Made by a program: the position numbers and the translations under genes. A DNA stretch of 20,737 nucleotides from assembly GCA_003561595.1 (NCBI GenBank), contig PWWF01000246.1:1-20737 (forward strand), read 5' to 3'. The DNA comes from Paracoccaceae bacterium. GTDB lineage: Bacteria; Pseudomonadota; Alphaproteobacteria; Rhodobacterales; Rhodobacteraceae. The notes beneath the pieces were generated by a model, which did no database searches, was not told the DNA's origin, and worked only from the letters and a program-made list of their open reading frames with translations. This document shows, piece by piece, positions 7,250 to 14,354 of the stretch; the first letter of the stretch is position 1; the number at the start of each line of letters is the position of its first letter.

Positions 7250-8778
7250 TCCGCAGCCACCGGCATCTGCGCGACCGGGGCCGCGTCGGGCACAAGCTGG
7301 GACAACACCTCGGCCGTGCCGATCACACCGGGAACGCCCGCACCCGGATGGGTGCCCGCGCCGGCCAGATACAGGCCCGGCAGTTCCTCGGACACATTAT
7401 GTGGGCGGAACCAGGCGCTTTGCAGGATGCGCGGCTCGATCGAGAAGCCTGCGCCAAGGGGCGAGAAATAGCGATCGCGGAAGGTTTCGGGCGTGAACAC
7501 AAGGCTTTCACTGATGCGCCCGGACACGCCGGGCAGCAGCCGCTCTTCCAGCATGGCAAGCATTTTCTCGCGGTAGGGTTCAGCCTCGGCCTGCCAGTCC
7601 ACGCCATTGTCATGGCCCATATGCGGCACGGGCGAGAGGACATAGAACGTGTCATCGCCATCGGGCGCCACCGACGGATCGGTGACCGAGGGGCGATGCA
7701 CATAAAGGCTCATGTCATCGGCCAGATGGCCACGGATGAAGATATCCTTGATATGGTCACGATAGCGCGGCCCCACGACGATGGAATGATGCCCCACATC
7801 GCGCCACATATCGCGCGTGCCCCTGGTGCCGAAATACCAGACATACAGGCCCATCGACCAGCGCGTGCGCTTCAGGCGCGCATCGCTCCAACGCTTTCGG
7901 GGACGGTTGCGCAGCAGCCGCGTATAGGTATGGCCCGCATCCGCGTTCGACACGACGATATCCGAGGCGACCTCGCTGCCATCGCGCAGCCGCACTCCGC
8001 TTGCGCGCCCGTTGCGCACCAGAATCTCGTCCACCTCGACCCCCAGACGCACCATGCCACCCTGATCGCGGACCACGCCCGCCATGGCCTGGGCAATCGC
8101 CTGCACGCCGCCCATCGCATAATGCACGCCAAAGGCTTTCTCCAGATGACTGACCAGTGCATACATCGAGGTCACGCGAAACGGATCGCCCCCGATGAAC
8201 AGCGGATGAAAGGAAAAGGCAAAGCGCAACCGCTCATCACTGAACCGGCGCGCGGCATGAGCATAGACCGACCGATCCGCCCGATACCAGGCGAATTTCG
8301 GCAGCACCTTGATCAGATCCCACAGCTTGTTCATCGGGCGTCGGCCCAGATCCTCATACCCGAACCAGTAACGCGCCTCGGCATCGGCAAGGAACTTGTG
8401 ATAGCCTTTCACATCGCCGGGTGAGAGGCGCGCGACCTCGTCCTCCATCGCTTGCGGGTCATCGCGCATGGTAAAATGTGACCCGTCCGGCCAGCGGATC
8501 TGATAGAACGGGTCCATCGGTTTCAGGGTCACATCGCGGTCGAAATCGCGCCCGCAGGCGGCCCACAGATCGCGCAGCCCCTGCGGCACAGTCACGATGG
8601 TCGGCCCCAGATCGAAGCGATGTCCGCCCTGCGTGATGCTCGATCCGCGCCCGCCGGGGCGGTCGAGATTGTCAAGGACAGTGACATGGTAGCCCTTGGC
8701 CCCCAGCCGCATGGCCGAGGCCAGCCCCCCCAGCCCGGCGCCGATGACAATGGCGCGTTGCGGTGCAGAATCAGTCAT
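7246..8778 (-). CDS. crtI: Phytoene desaturase CrtI
   Basis: FAD-dependent desaturase that converts phytoene, in Rhodobacter by three steps, to neurosporene. It has 510 residues. N-terminal dinucleotide-binding motif VIGAGLGGLASAMRLGAKG has G13-x-G15-x-x-G18, followed by the DRPGGRGSS segment. The C-terminal signature YLAGAGTHPGAGVPGVIGTAEV of the bacterial-type desaturase family is complete (two parts on either side of HPGAG). The start is at 8778, because family proteins begin within a few residues of the Rossmann strand and GGGAACCG precedes it; 19 additional codons upstream would run into an operator. Its control region is shared divergently with crtA and contains PpsR-like palindromes, the nearest 18 bases upstream of the ATG. 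Confidence 0.97.
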   Translation of the reverse strand: MTDSAPQRAIVIGAGLGGLASAMRLGAKGYHVTVLDNLDRPGGRGSSITQGGHRFDLGPTIVTVPQGLRDLWAACGRDFDRDVTLKPMDPFYQIRWPDGSHFTMRDDPQAMEDEVARLSPGDVKGYHKFLADAEARYWFGYEDLGRRPMNKLWDLIKVLPKFAWYRADRSVYAHAARRFSDERLRFAFSFHPLFIGGDPFRVTSMYALVSHLEKAFGVHYAMGGVQAIAQAMAGVVRDQGGMVRLGVEVDEILVRNGRASGVRLRDGSEVASDIVVSNADAGHTYTRLLRNRPRKRWSDARLKRTRWSMGLYVWYFGTRGTRDMWRDVGHHSIVVGPRYRDHIKDIFIRGHLADDMSLYVHRPSVTDPSVAPDGDDTFYVLSPVPHMGHDNGVDWQAEAEPYREKMLAMLEERLLPGVSGRISESLVFTPETFRDRYFSPLGAGFSIEPRILQSAWFRPHNVSEELPGLYLAGAGTHPGAGVPGVIGTAEVLSQLVPDAAPVAQMPVAAE

Positions 8779-8796
8779 GATCGGTTCCCGGTTTGT

Positions 8797-8814
8797 TGTT
8801 GGCACCAGCCTACA
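8797..8814. promoter_or_regulatory. PpsR/CrtJ-like operator proximal to crtI
   Basis: TGTTGGCACCAGCCTACA is a perfect TGT-N12-ACA palindrome in the crtI/crtA divergent region, 18 bases upstream of the crtI ATG. It is 11 nt from the next site (period 29). Its core is more G+C-rich than the other sites, which may weaken binding. Confidence 0.6.
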
Positions 8815-8825
8815 CCGCCCCGAAG

Positions 8826-8843
8826 TGTCAATCAAGATTTACA
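8826..8843. promoter_or_regulatory. PpsR/CrtJ-like operator in the crtI/crtA divergent region
   Basis: TGTCAATCAAGATTTACA is a perfect TGT-N12-ACA palindrome with an A+T-rich core. Read on the minus strand it ends in TTGACA (TGTCAA at 8826-8831 reversed), a possible -35 for crtI, although I see no convincing -10 at the right distance. PpsR/CrtJ control of the crtI and crtA promoters is established in Rhodobacter. Confidence 0.75.
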
Positions 8844-8872
8844 TTGTTTGGCTTTACACTGTCGCGGCCATG

Positions 8873-8890
8873 TGACAATCTGGCTTGACA
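8873..8890. promoter_or_regulatory. Degenerate PpsR-like site proximal to crtA (TGA-N12-ACA)
   Basis: TGACAATCTGGCTTGACA has the same spacing and a good right half (TTGACA), but the left triplet is TGA. It ends 21 bases before the crtA ATG. It may be a weak third site or only a half site. Confidence 0.35.
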
Positions 8891-8911
8891 CTTGGGGGAC
8901 CGGGAATCGTC

Positions 8912-9616
8912 ATGCAATCCGTCACGCTCAGCCTGTTTCGCTTTGACCGCCTGTCCGCGCGGCTCTGGGTGCTGGGGCAGATGGGTCTGGCGCGCCGCGT
9001 GCTCCCACAGGTCGAGGGGCTGCGCTTCTGGAAACTCTGCGGCTCGGGCACGGATGAGGGGTTCACACCGCGCCCCAACTGGGCGGTCTGGGCGATCCTG
9101 GGTATCTGGGTGAACGCGGCTGCGGCGCGCGCGGGCATGGGGGGCGCGCCCTTCACCCGCTGGCGCAGCCGCGCGGATGAAAGCATGACCCTGTATCTCG
9201 AACCCTTTGCCGCGCGCGGCCATTGGTCGGGTGCGCGCCCTTTTGCGCCGTCAGGTACCAGTAACGGCCCCATCGCCGCCCTGACACGCGCCACGGTCAA
9301 ACCCAGCCGCGTGCTGCGTTTCTGGGGGCGCGTGCCGGATATTTCGGCCAAGGTCGGATCGGACCCCAATGTGATCTTCAAGATCGGGATTGGCGAAGTA
9401 CCGATGCTGCATCAGGTGACCTTTTCCATCTGGCCCGATGAGGACAGCATGGCCGCCTTCGCCCGCCGTGGCCCCCATGCCGACGCGATCCGCGCCGTGC
9501 GCGAGGAAGGCTGGTTCAACGAAGAGCTTTACGCCCGCTTCCGCATCGCAGGGGCCACCGGCACATGGCAGGGGCGCGACCCCCTGTCCCGCATCACGAC
9601 ACAGGAGGCCGCATGA
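8912..9616 (+). CDS. crtA: Spheroidene monooxygenase CrtA
   Basis: Adds a keto group to spheroidene to give spheroidenone when oxygen is available; the enzyme is a heme-binding monooxygenase. It has 234 residues, close to family length. Recognised segments include the N-terminal VTLSLFRFDRLSARLWVLGQM, read as two overlapping pieces, the KLCGSGTDEGFTPRPNWAVW region, and KIGIGEVPMLHQVTFSIWPD near residue 155-175. The ATG at 8912 is used; the frame is open 9 codons further up but that overlaps a possible operator. Its presence means the carotenoid product is of the spheroidene series. The stop overlaps the bchI start (ATGA), so crtA leads a crtA-bchI-bchD-bchO unit. Confidence 0.95.
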   Translation: MQSVTLSLFRFDRLSARLWVLGQMGLARRVLPQVEGLRFWKLCGSGTDEGFTPRPNWAVWAILGIWVNAAAARAGMGGAPFTRWRSRADESMTLYLEPFAARGHWSGARPFAPSGTSNGPIAALTRATVKPSRVLRFWGRVPDISAKVGSDPNVIFKIGIGEVPMLHQVTFSIWPDEDSMAAFARRGPHADAIRAVREEGWFNEELYARFRIAGATGTWQGRDPLSRITTQEAA

Positions 9617-10614
9617 CGCCTTTCCCTTTCGCTGCCATCGTCGGGCAGGACGAGATGAAGACCGCGATGGTGCTGACCGCCATCGATCCAAAGATCGGCG
9701 GTGTGCTGGTCTTCGGCGACCGCGGCACGGGCAAATCGACCGCTGTGCGTGCCCTCGCGGCCCTGCTGCCCCCGATCGAGGCTGTGGCGGGTTGTCCCTG
9801 CAACTCTGCCCAGCCGGAGGAATGCCCGGACTGGGCCGATGTTACCGACAAAAGCCTTGTCACCCGCCCTACGCCTGTCGTCGATCTGCCCCTCGGCGTG
9901 ACCGAGGACCGCGTGACAGGCGCCCTCGATATCGAACGCGCGCTGACACGGGGTGAAAAGGCGTTCGAGGCAGGTCTGCTGGCGCGCGCCAATCGCGGCT
10001 ATCTTTATATCGACGAGGTCAATCTGCTTGAGGATCACATCGTCGATCTGCTGCTTGATGTCGCCCAGTCGGGCGAGAATGTGGTCGAGCGTGAGGGGCT
10101 ATCGATCCGCCACCCCGCGCGCTTCGTGCTGGTCGGCTCGGGCAACCCCGAAGAGGGCGAATTGCGCCCGCAACTGCTGGACCGTTTCGGCCTGTCGGTC
10201 GAGGTGACCAGCCCCGACGATATCGACACGCGGGTCGAGGTCATTCGCCGCCGCGACGCGTATGAAACCGATCACGCGGCGTTCATGGCCGAATGGGGGC
10301 CGCAGGATGCCGCCCTGCGCGACCGTATCCTGACGGCGCGTGCCGCGCTGGCGCAGGTCCGCACCTCCAATGTGGCGCTGCATGATTGCGCCTCGGTCTG
10401 CCTCGCGCTCGGCTCGGACGGGTTGCGCGGCGAACTCACACTTTTGCGCACCGCCCGCGCGCTGGCCGCATATGAGGGCGCGAGCGAACTCACCCGCGAC
10501 CATATCCGCAGTGCCGCCCCAATGGCGCTGCGCCACCGCCTGCGCCGCGACCCGCTGGATGAGGCAGGCTCCTCCGCCCGCGTCGCCCGCCAACTGGCCG
10601 AGGTGCTGCCATGA
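9613..10614 (+). CDS. bchI: Magnesium chelatase ATPase subunit BchI
   Basis: AAA+ subunit of Mg-chelatase that, with BchD and BchH, inserts Mg2+ into protoporphyrin IX. It has 333 residues. Walker A is GDRGTGKS (35-42), Walker B is YLYIDEVNLLEDHIVDLLLD with I133-D134-E135, and sensor 1 is VLVGSGNPEEGELRPQLLDRFG with N178. The PTPVVDLPLGVTEDRVTGALD insertion is typical of BchI. A strong AGGAGG site precedes the ATG, which overlaps the crtA stop (ATGA). bchH is not in the window. Unusually there is a gap of about 150-170 bases before bchD, holding a dispersed repeat. Confidence 0.98.
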   Translation: MTPFPFAAIVGQDEMKTAMVLTAIDPKIGGVLVFGDRGTGKSTAVRALAALLPPIEAVAGCPCNSAQPEECPDWADVTDKSLVTRPTPVVDLPLGVTEDRVTGALDIERALTRGEKAFEAGLLARANRGYLYIDEVNLLEDHIVDLLLDVAQSGENVVEREGLSIRHPARFVLVGSGNPEEGELRPQLLDRFGLSVEVTSPDDIDTRVEVIRRRDAYETDHAAFMAEWGPQDAALRDRILTARAALAQVRTSNVALHDCASVCLALGSDGLRGELTLLRTARALAAYEGASELTRDHIRSAAPMALRHRLRRDPLDEAGSSARVARQLAEVLP

Positions 10615-10802
10615 CGCCGCGCCGCCCCGCATATCGGCAGCAAATCGGGGCGCCTTCTCTGTCGTCGCGCTCACACCACGCCCCCATGTGTCAGTCCCCT
10701 GATTTCATCTTGCCAAAAATACTCAAAACCCGGCCATCGGTTGCGCGCAGCGCCTCGGGACATGCCCCTTGCCAGACCCGCCAGCACGATGACCCCTTTT
10801 GA
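10611..10802 (+). CDS. Possible 63-aa leader ORF bridging bchI and bchD (doubtful)
   Basis: An ATG overlaps the bchI stop (ATGA) and has GAGG 7 nt upstream. The frame runs 63 codons through the intergenic repeat and stops 14 bases inside bchD, counted from the ATG at 10789. The peptide is rich in Arg, Ser, Pro and His and resembles no family I know, so it is probably not a functional protein. Its layout would let ribosomes leaving bchI continue to the bchD start, so translational coupling is conceivable. It is not in frame with bchD. Confidence 0.2.
   Translation: MTPRRPAYRQQIGAPSLSSRSHHAPMCQSPDFILPKILKTRPSVARSASGHAPCQTRQHDDPF
10695..10733 (-). repeat. Short dispersed repeat between bchI and bchD
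   Basis: The core TTTCATCTTGCCAAAAATA (10703-10721) is the inverted, slightly diverged counterpart of a sequence at 20111-20140, where the other strand reads TTTCATCTTTGCAGAAATA. It is A+T-rich against a G+C-rich background. Similar short intergenic elements are, from memory, common in Rhodobacterales genomes, but I could not search. It sits in an otherwise gene-free gap of about 170 bases. Confidence 0.55.
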
Positions 10803-12510
10803 CGAATCCGCCACCTCGCCGGGCCGCCCGCCCCCGCCCGGGGCTGACCCCTGGGCACAGGCCGGCCTTGCGCTGACGCTTCTGGCCATCGACCCGCGTG
10901 GCCTGCGCGGGCTGTGGTTGCGCGCGCGCACTGGCCCCGTCCGCGACCGGGTGATGGCCGCGCTGGCGCCGCTCGCCCTGCGCAAGCTGCATCCCGGCAT
11001 CAGTGACGAGGCGCTCAGCGGCGGCATGGATCTCAGCGCGACGCTCGCCACGGGTGCAATGCAGCGCCATGCCGGGCTTCTGGATAATGCCGGGCCGCTG
11101 TGCCTGTCCATGGCCGAACGCTGCCCGCCGGGGCTGGCCGTGCGGCTGGGGCAGGCGCTTGATACCCGCGACGGGCTCAGCCTGATCGCGCTGGATGAAG
11201 CCGCGGAAGAGGGCGAGGGCCTGCCGCAGGCGCTATCGGACCGGCTGGGCCTGTTTCTTGCGCTGGACGGGTTCACCTGGTCCGAGACACCCGACATCAC
11301 TTTGCCGCACGCCGCCATCGCCACGGCGCAGGCGCGGCTGGGCCAGGTCGCAAATGGCGCCGCGTTGGCGCGGCTGACGCGCGTGGCCGCGGAACTTGGC
11401 ATTGCCAGCCTGCGCGCACCGCTTCTCGCACTCGCCTGCGCGCGCGCCCATGCGGCCTGGCGCGGCGTGGATGCGGTCGAAGAGCCCGATCTGCAGATCG
11501 CCGTCGCCCTGACACTGGCCCATCGCGCAACCCGACTGCCCGAAGAGGCACCACCCCCGGAAGAAGCCCCGCCCGAGCCGCCGCCCGATCAGAACGACAG
11601 TGACCCGGACAGCGACCAGACCCCGCCCGATATCCCCGATGAGATGCTGGTGGATGCCGCCCGCGCCGCCCTGCCGCCGGGCTTGCTGGCGCAGTTGCAG
11701 GCCGCGCGGATGGCGCGCGCCGCGCAGGGCCAGTCGGGTGCGGGCGCAAAGCGCAAATCCCTGCGCCGGGGTCGGCCCATGCCCTCGCGCGCGGGCAAGC
11801 CGGGCGCAGGCGCGCGGGTGGATGTGATCGCGACGCTGCGGCAGGCCGCGCCCTGGCAGCGGATGCGCCGTCAGATGATGCCGGGCCGCGCCGAGGGGCG
11901 ACTGCTGCTGATGCCCGCCGATATCCGAATCCGCCGCTATCAGGACCAGACCGACCGTGTGCTGATCTTCGTGGTCGATGCCTCGGGCTCCAGCGCGCTG
12001 GCGCGGCTGGCAGAGGCCAAGGGCGCGGTCGAGCTGATGCTGGCCGAGGCCTATTCCAAGCGCGACCATGTTGCCCTCGTCACCTTTCGCGGCACGCAGG
12101 CCGAACTGAGCCTGCCGCCCACACGCTCGCTGGTGCAGGCCAAGCGGCGGCTGGCGGGGCTGCCCGGTGGCGGCGCGACCCCGCTGGCAAGCGCGCTTCA
12201 GGTCGCGCTGGCGGCGGCCGAACAGGCGCGCGGGCATGGCATGGCGCCCACGCTCGCGCTCCTGACCGACGGGCGCGGCAATATCGCGCTGGACGGGCAG
12301 GCCGACCGCGCGCAGGCCGGGGAAGAGGCCGCGCAACTCGCCCGCGCCATCGCGCAGCGCGCGATTCCCGCGCTGGTCGTGGATACCAGCCTGCGCCCGA
12401 AGCCTGCGCTGCGCATGCTCTCGGATCAGATGGGCGCGACAATGATCGCGTTGCCGCGTGCGGATGCGCGCACCTTGTCGCGGACGCTCGGCGCGGCGCT
12501 GGGCGGCTGA
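10789..12510 (+). CDS. bchD: Magnesium chelatase subunit BchD
   Basis: Second AAA-like subunit of Mg-chelatase and platform for BchI. It has 573 residues from the ATG at 10789. The N-terminal AAA-like part (about 20-250) lacks a functional Walker A, as expected for BchD. Next comes an acidic, Pro-rich linker (about 251-284, repeated EEAPP units and a DSDPDSDQ stretch), then a basic segment (320-345), then a C-terminal von Willebrand A domain (about 390-573) with MIDAS motif DASGS (397-401). The start is uncertain: ATG 10762 would add 9 residues, and neither has a good ribosome site. bchO follows 4 bases after the stop. Confidence 0.96.
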   Translation: MTPFDESATSPGRPPPPGADPWAQAGLALTLLAIDPRGLRGLWLRARTGPVRDRVMAALAPLALRKLHPGISDEALSGGMDLSATLATGAMQRHAGLLDNAGPLCLSMAERCPPGLAVRLGQALDTRDGLSLIALDEAAEEGEGLPQALSDRLGLFLALDGFTWSETPDITLPHAAIATAQARLGQVANGAALARLTRVAAELGIASLRAPLLALACARAHAAWRGVDAVEEPDLQIAVALTLAHRATRLPEEAPPPEEAPPEPPPDQNDSDPDSDQTPPDIPDEMLVDAARAALPPGLLAQLQAARMARAAQGQSGAGAKRKSLRRGRPMPSRAGKPGAGARVDVIATLRQAAPWQRMRRQMMPGRAEGRLLLMPADIRIRRYQDQTDRVLIFVVDASGSSALARLAEAKGAVELMLAEAYSKRDHVALVTFRGTQAELSLPPTRSLVQAKRRLAGLPGGGATPLASALQVALAAAEQARGHGMAPTLALLTDGRGNIALDGQADRAQAGEEAAQLARAIAQRAIPALVVDTSLRPKPALRMLSDQMGATMIALPRADARTLSRTLGAALGG

Positions 12511-12514
12511 GGCG

Positions 12515-13399
12515 ATGCAGGCCCTGCCGCCCGACTGGCCGATGCGAGAGAACTCGCAGATCATCCGGTGCCGCCCACACGAATGGCATGTGCAGATCAC
12601 GGGCCACGGGCCGGATCTGTTGCTGTTGCACGGGGCCGGGGCCTCTGCGCACAGCTTTCACCCGCTTATCCCGAATCTGCCCGGCTACAGGCTGATCGTG
12701 CCGGACCTGCCGGGTCAGGGCTACACGCGGGCGGGCGGGATGCGGCGGCTTGGGCTGGATGAAATGGCCGAGGATATCGCCGCGCTTTGCACCGATCAGG
12801 GCTGGCGGCCTGCCGCGATCATCGGGCATTCGGCGGGCGGGGCCGTGGCGCTGCGACTGGCCGAGATCCTGCCGGATGCGCAGGCTGTTGTGGGAATAAA
12901 CGCCGCGCTGGGGCCGTTTCAGGGCGTGGCGGGGTGGCTGTTTCCGAAACTCGCCCGCGCGCTGGCGGCAAGCCCCTTCGTGGCGGGGGCGGTCACGCGG
13001 CTATCGGCCGGGCGCGGTCAGGTCGAGCGGCTGGTGGGCAGCATGGGCTCGACCATCAGCGCCGAGGGGATCACGGCCTATCAACGGCTGGTCAGCCGCC
13101 GCGCGCATGTCGAGGGGACGCTGGGCATGATGGCGCAATGGCAGTTGGAGCCCTTGCTGGCACGGCTGCCGCAGATCAGCCTGCCAGTGCTGCTGATCGC
13201 TTCCGCGCGCGACCGGGCCGTGCCGCCCGGCGTGTCACAATCCAGCGCGGCCATGCTGCCGCAAGGCACCTATGCCGAACTGCCGGGTTTTGGCCATCTG
13301 GTGCATGAAGAAGCGCCCGCGCAGGTGGCCCAGCTGATCCTGCCGTTTGTGCAGGCGCAGGGCGTGCGGATACCGGACCGGACTGGCGTAGATCACTGA
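12515..13399 (+). CDS. bchO: Alpha/beta hydrolase BchO, Mg-chelatase-associated
   Basis: Alpha/beta-fold hydrolase of the BchO family, encoded beside bchD in purple bacteria. Its biochemical role in bacteriochlorophyll synthesis is not established; it is assumed to help Mg-chelatase. It has 294 residues. LLLLHGAGASAHSF (HG at 39-40) forms the oxyanion loop, the nucleophile elbow is GHSAGG (104-109, S106), a likely acid is D233 in IASARDRAVPP, and the catalytic His is H261 in LPGFGHLVHEE, so the triad is intact. The ATG lies 4 bases after bchD. It is the last gene of the crtA-bchI-D-O unit and is convergent with crtC. Confidence 0.94.
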   Translation: MQALPPDWPMRENSQIIRCRPHEWHVQITGHGPDLLLLHGAGASAHSFHPLIPNLPGYRLIVPDLPGQGYTRAGGMRRLGLDEMAEDIAALCTDQGWRPAAIIGHSAGGAVALRLAEILPDAQAVVGINAALGPFQGVAGWLFPKLARALAASPFVAGAVTRLSAGRGQVERLVGSMGSTISAEGITAYQRLVSRRAHVEGTLGMMAQWQLEPLLARLPQISLPVLLIASARDRAVPPGVSQSSAAMLPQGTYAELPGFGHLVHEEAPAQVAQLILPFVQAQGVRIPDRTGVDH

Positions 13400-13419
13400 A
13401 GTCTTGCCCAGGTGCAGAG

Positions 13420-13478
13420 GAAGAAAAGCGCCCGCTCGGGGTGCCCACCCACCCGCCCTTGCACGCCTCGCGGGCGCT
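13420..13478 (-). terminator. Terminator for crtC, in the bchO/crtC convergent gap
   Basis: The outer stem AGCGCCCGC (13427-13435) pairs with GCGGGCGCT (13470-13478), enclosing a 34-nt loop that can form an inner GTGC/GCAC stem. Read on the minus strand, the stem is followed by a U-rich tract (TTTTCTTCC), so it fits an intrinsic terminator for crtC. On the plus strand there is no T-run, so its action on bchO is less clear. Just beside it are two adjacent GCCCGGGC palindromes (13479-13486 and 13489-13496). Confidence 0.6.
13444..13458 (-). other. G-quadruplex motif in the loop of the crtC/bchO stem-loop
   Basis: The plus strand reads CCCACCCACCCGCCC, so the minus strand is GGGCGGGTGGGTGGG: four G3 tracts with single-base joints. 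It differs at one position from the loop motif in the bchJ stem-loop (1599-1613). In a crtC transcript the RNA itself would be G-rich and could form an RNA quadruplex just before the terminator U-tract. Confidence 0.65.
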
Positions 13479-13499
13479 GCCCGGGCAGGCCCGGGCGGA

Positions 13500-14354
13500 T
13501 TATTCCGCAGGCGGTGTGGCAAACCGCCAGCCCGCGCGGCGGGGCACGCGCAGGGCCAGCATCGGCTTGAGCAGCGGCTGGGCGAAGCGGCGCAGGTCGA
13601 GCGCCTCGTGCACGCCCACACTCTCCTGCCCGTCGATCTGCGTGCGCACGGCAGCGCGGGTGTAGAAGGGCGCGTCCAGCATCGCCAGTTCCTGCCGCGG
13701 CGTGACCCCCGCATCGGCCCGCGTTTCGCGCCGCACGGCCCAGCGGCTGCGGGCAAAGCGCGCCTTGGGCGGTGGGGCGACCTGTTCGACCCGGCCATCG
13801 CGGTGGAACTGCAGTGCGGTGGCCTGTTCGCGCCCGTCGCGCAAGGTCGCGTCATAGAAACACCGCGCGCCCCCGCGATGCGGAAACCGCCCCCAGGTCC
13901 AGTAGTTGAAATCATCCTCCAGCGCGGCCTCGCCGAAATTGGCGTCGAAATAGCCGTGTCCTTGCCAGCGATGCCCAGGCGAGAGATCGACCTCGATCCG
14001 CGCGATGGGGGCGAAGGGCTGCCAGCGATGCCGCGCATCCGGGGTCAGCGCGTGGGTCTGGCCGAACAGCGCCTCGGGGTGCAGCGTGATCGTTCCGCGC
14101 ACCCGGCTGACCAGCGGGGGCGAGGCGATCTCATCGACCTCGATCACCAGACGATCGCCCTCCCAGCGGATGGAGGAGGGGCCGACCTCGAACACGTCGC
14201 GGGACTGGCGCAGCGCCGCGCGGCCCCGGTCGGTCATGGTGAACCGCCCCTGCCGCCCATAGGTCGCGACATTGATGCAGCAATGGTTCTGCGGGTCCTG
14301 CCTGCCCGACCAGCGATACCAGGGCGAAAACACCGACCCGATGAACCCGATCAC
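13500..14354 (-). CDS. crtC: Hydroxyneurosporene synthase (carotenoid 1,2-hydratase) CrtC
   Basis: Adds water across the C-1,2 double bond of neurosporene (and similar carotenes) to give the 1-hydroxy derivative. Recognised stretches are FIGSVFSPWYRWSG, HCCINVATYG, FTMTDRGRAALR and the DFNYWTWGRFPHRGGARCFY region. The GTG at 14354 overlaps the crtD stop as GTGA and gives 284 residues, near the length I recall for Rhodobacter CrtC (about 280). Directly upstream, in the same frame but inside crtD, lies GYAWWYIDGISDDG (14411-14370), which looks like the start of the family domain, yet no ATG, GTG or TTG precedes it nearby. The true N-terminus is therefore in doubt. A terminator with a quadruplex loop follows the stop. 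Confidence 0.92.
   Translation of the reverse strand: MIGFIGSVFSPWYRWSGRQDPQNHCCINVATYGRQGRFTMTDRGRAALRQSRDVFEVGPSSIRWEGDRLVIEVDEIASPPLVSRVRGTITLHPEALFGQTHALTPDARHRWQPFAPIARIEVDLSPGHRWQGHGYFDANFGEAALEDDFNYWTWGRFPHRGGARCFYDATLRDGREQATALQFHRDGRVEQVAPPPKARFARSRWAVRRETRADAGVTPRQELAMLDAPFYTRAAVRTQIDGQESVGVHEALDLRRFAQPLLKPMLALRVPRRAGWRFATPPAE

Noticed and set aside
6781..8424. 547-codon open frame on the plus strand opposite crtB/crtI
   Set aside because: It is a shadow of crtI and crtB, with low-complexity Arg/Pro/His composition and no motif; crtI and crtB are certain.
8845..8858. TGT...ACA pair near crtA
   Set aside because: Only 8 bases separate the triplets (TGT-N8-ACA), which is not the PpsR spacing; kept only as a half site.
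11233..12600. 455-codon open frame on the minus strand opposite bchD
   Set aside because: It is antisense to the VWA and linker regions of BchD, with Arg/Gly/Gln-rich shadow composition.
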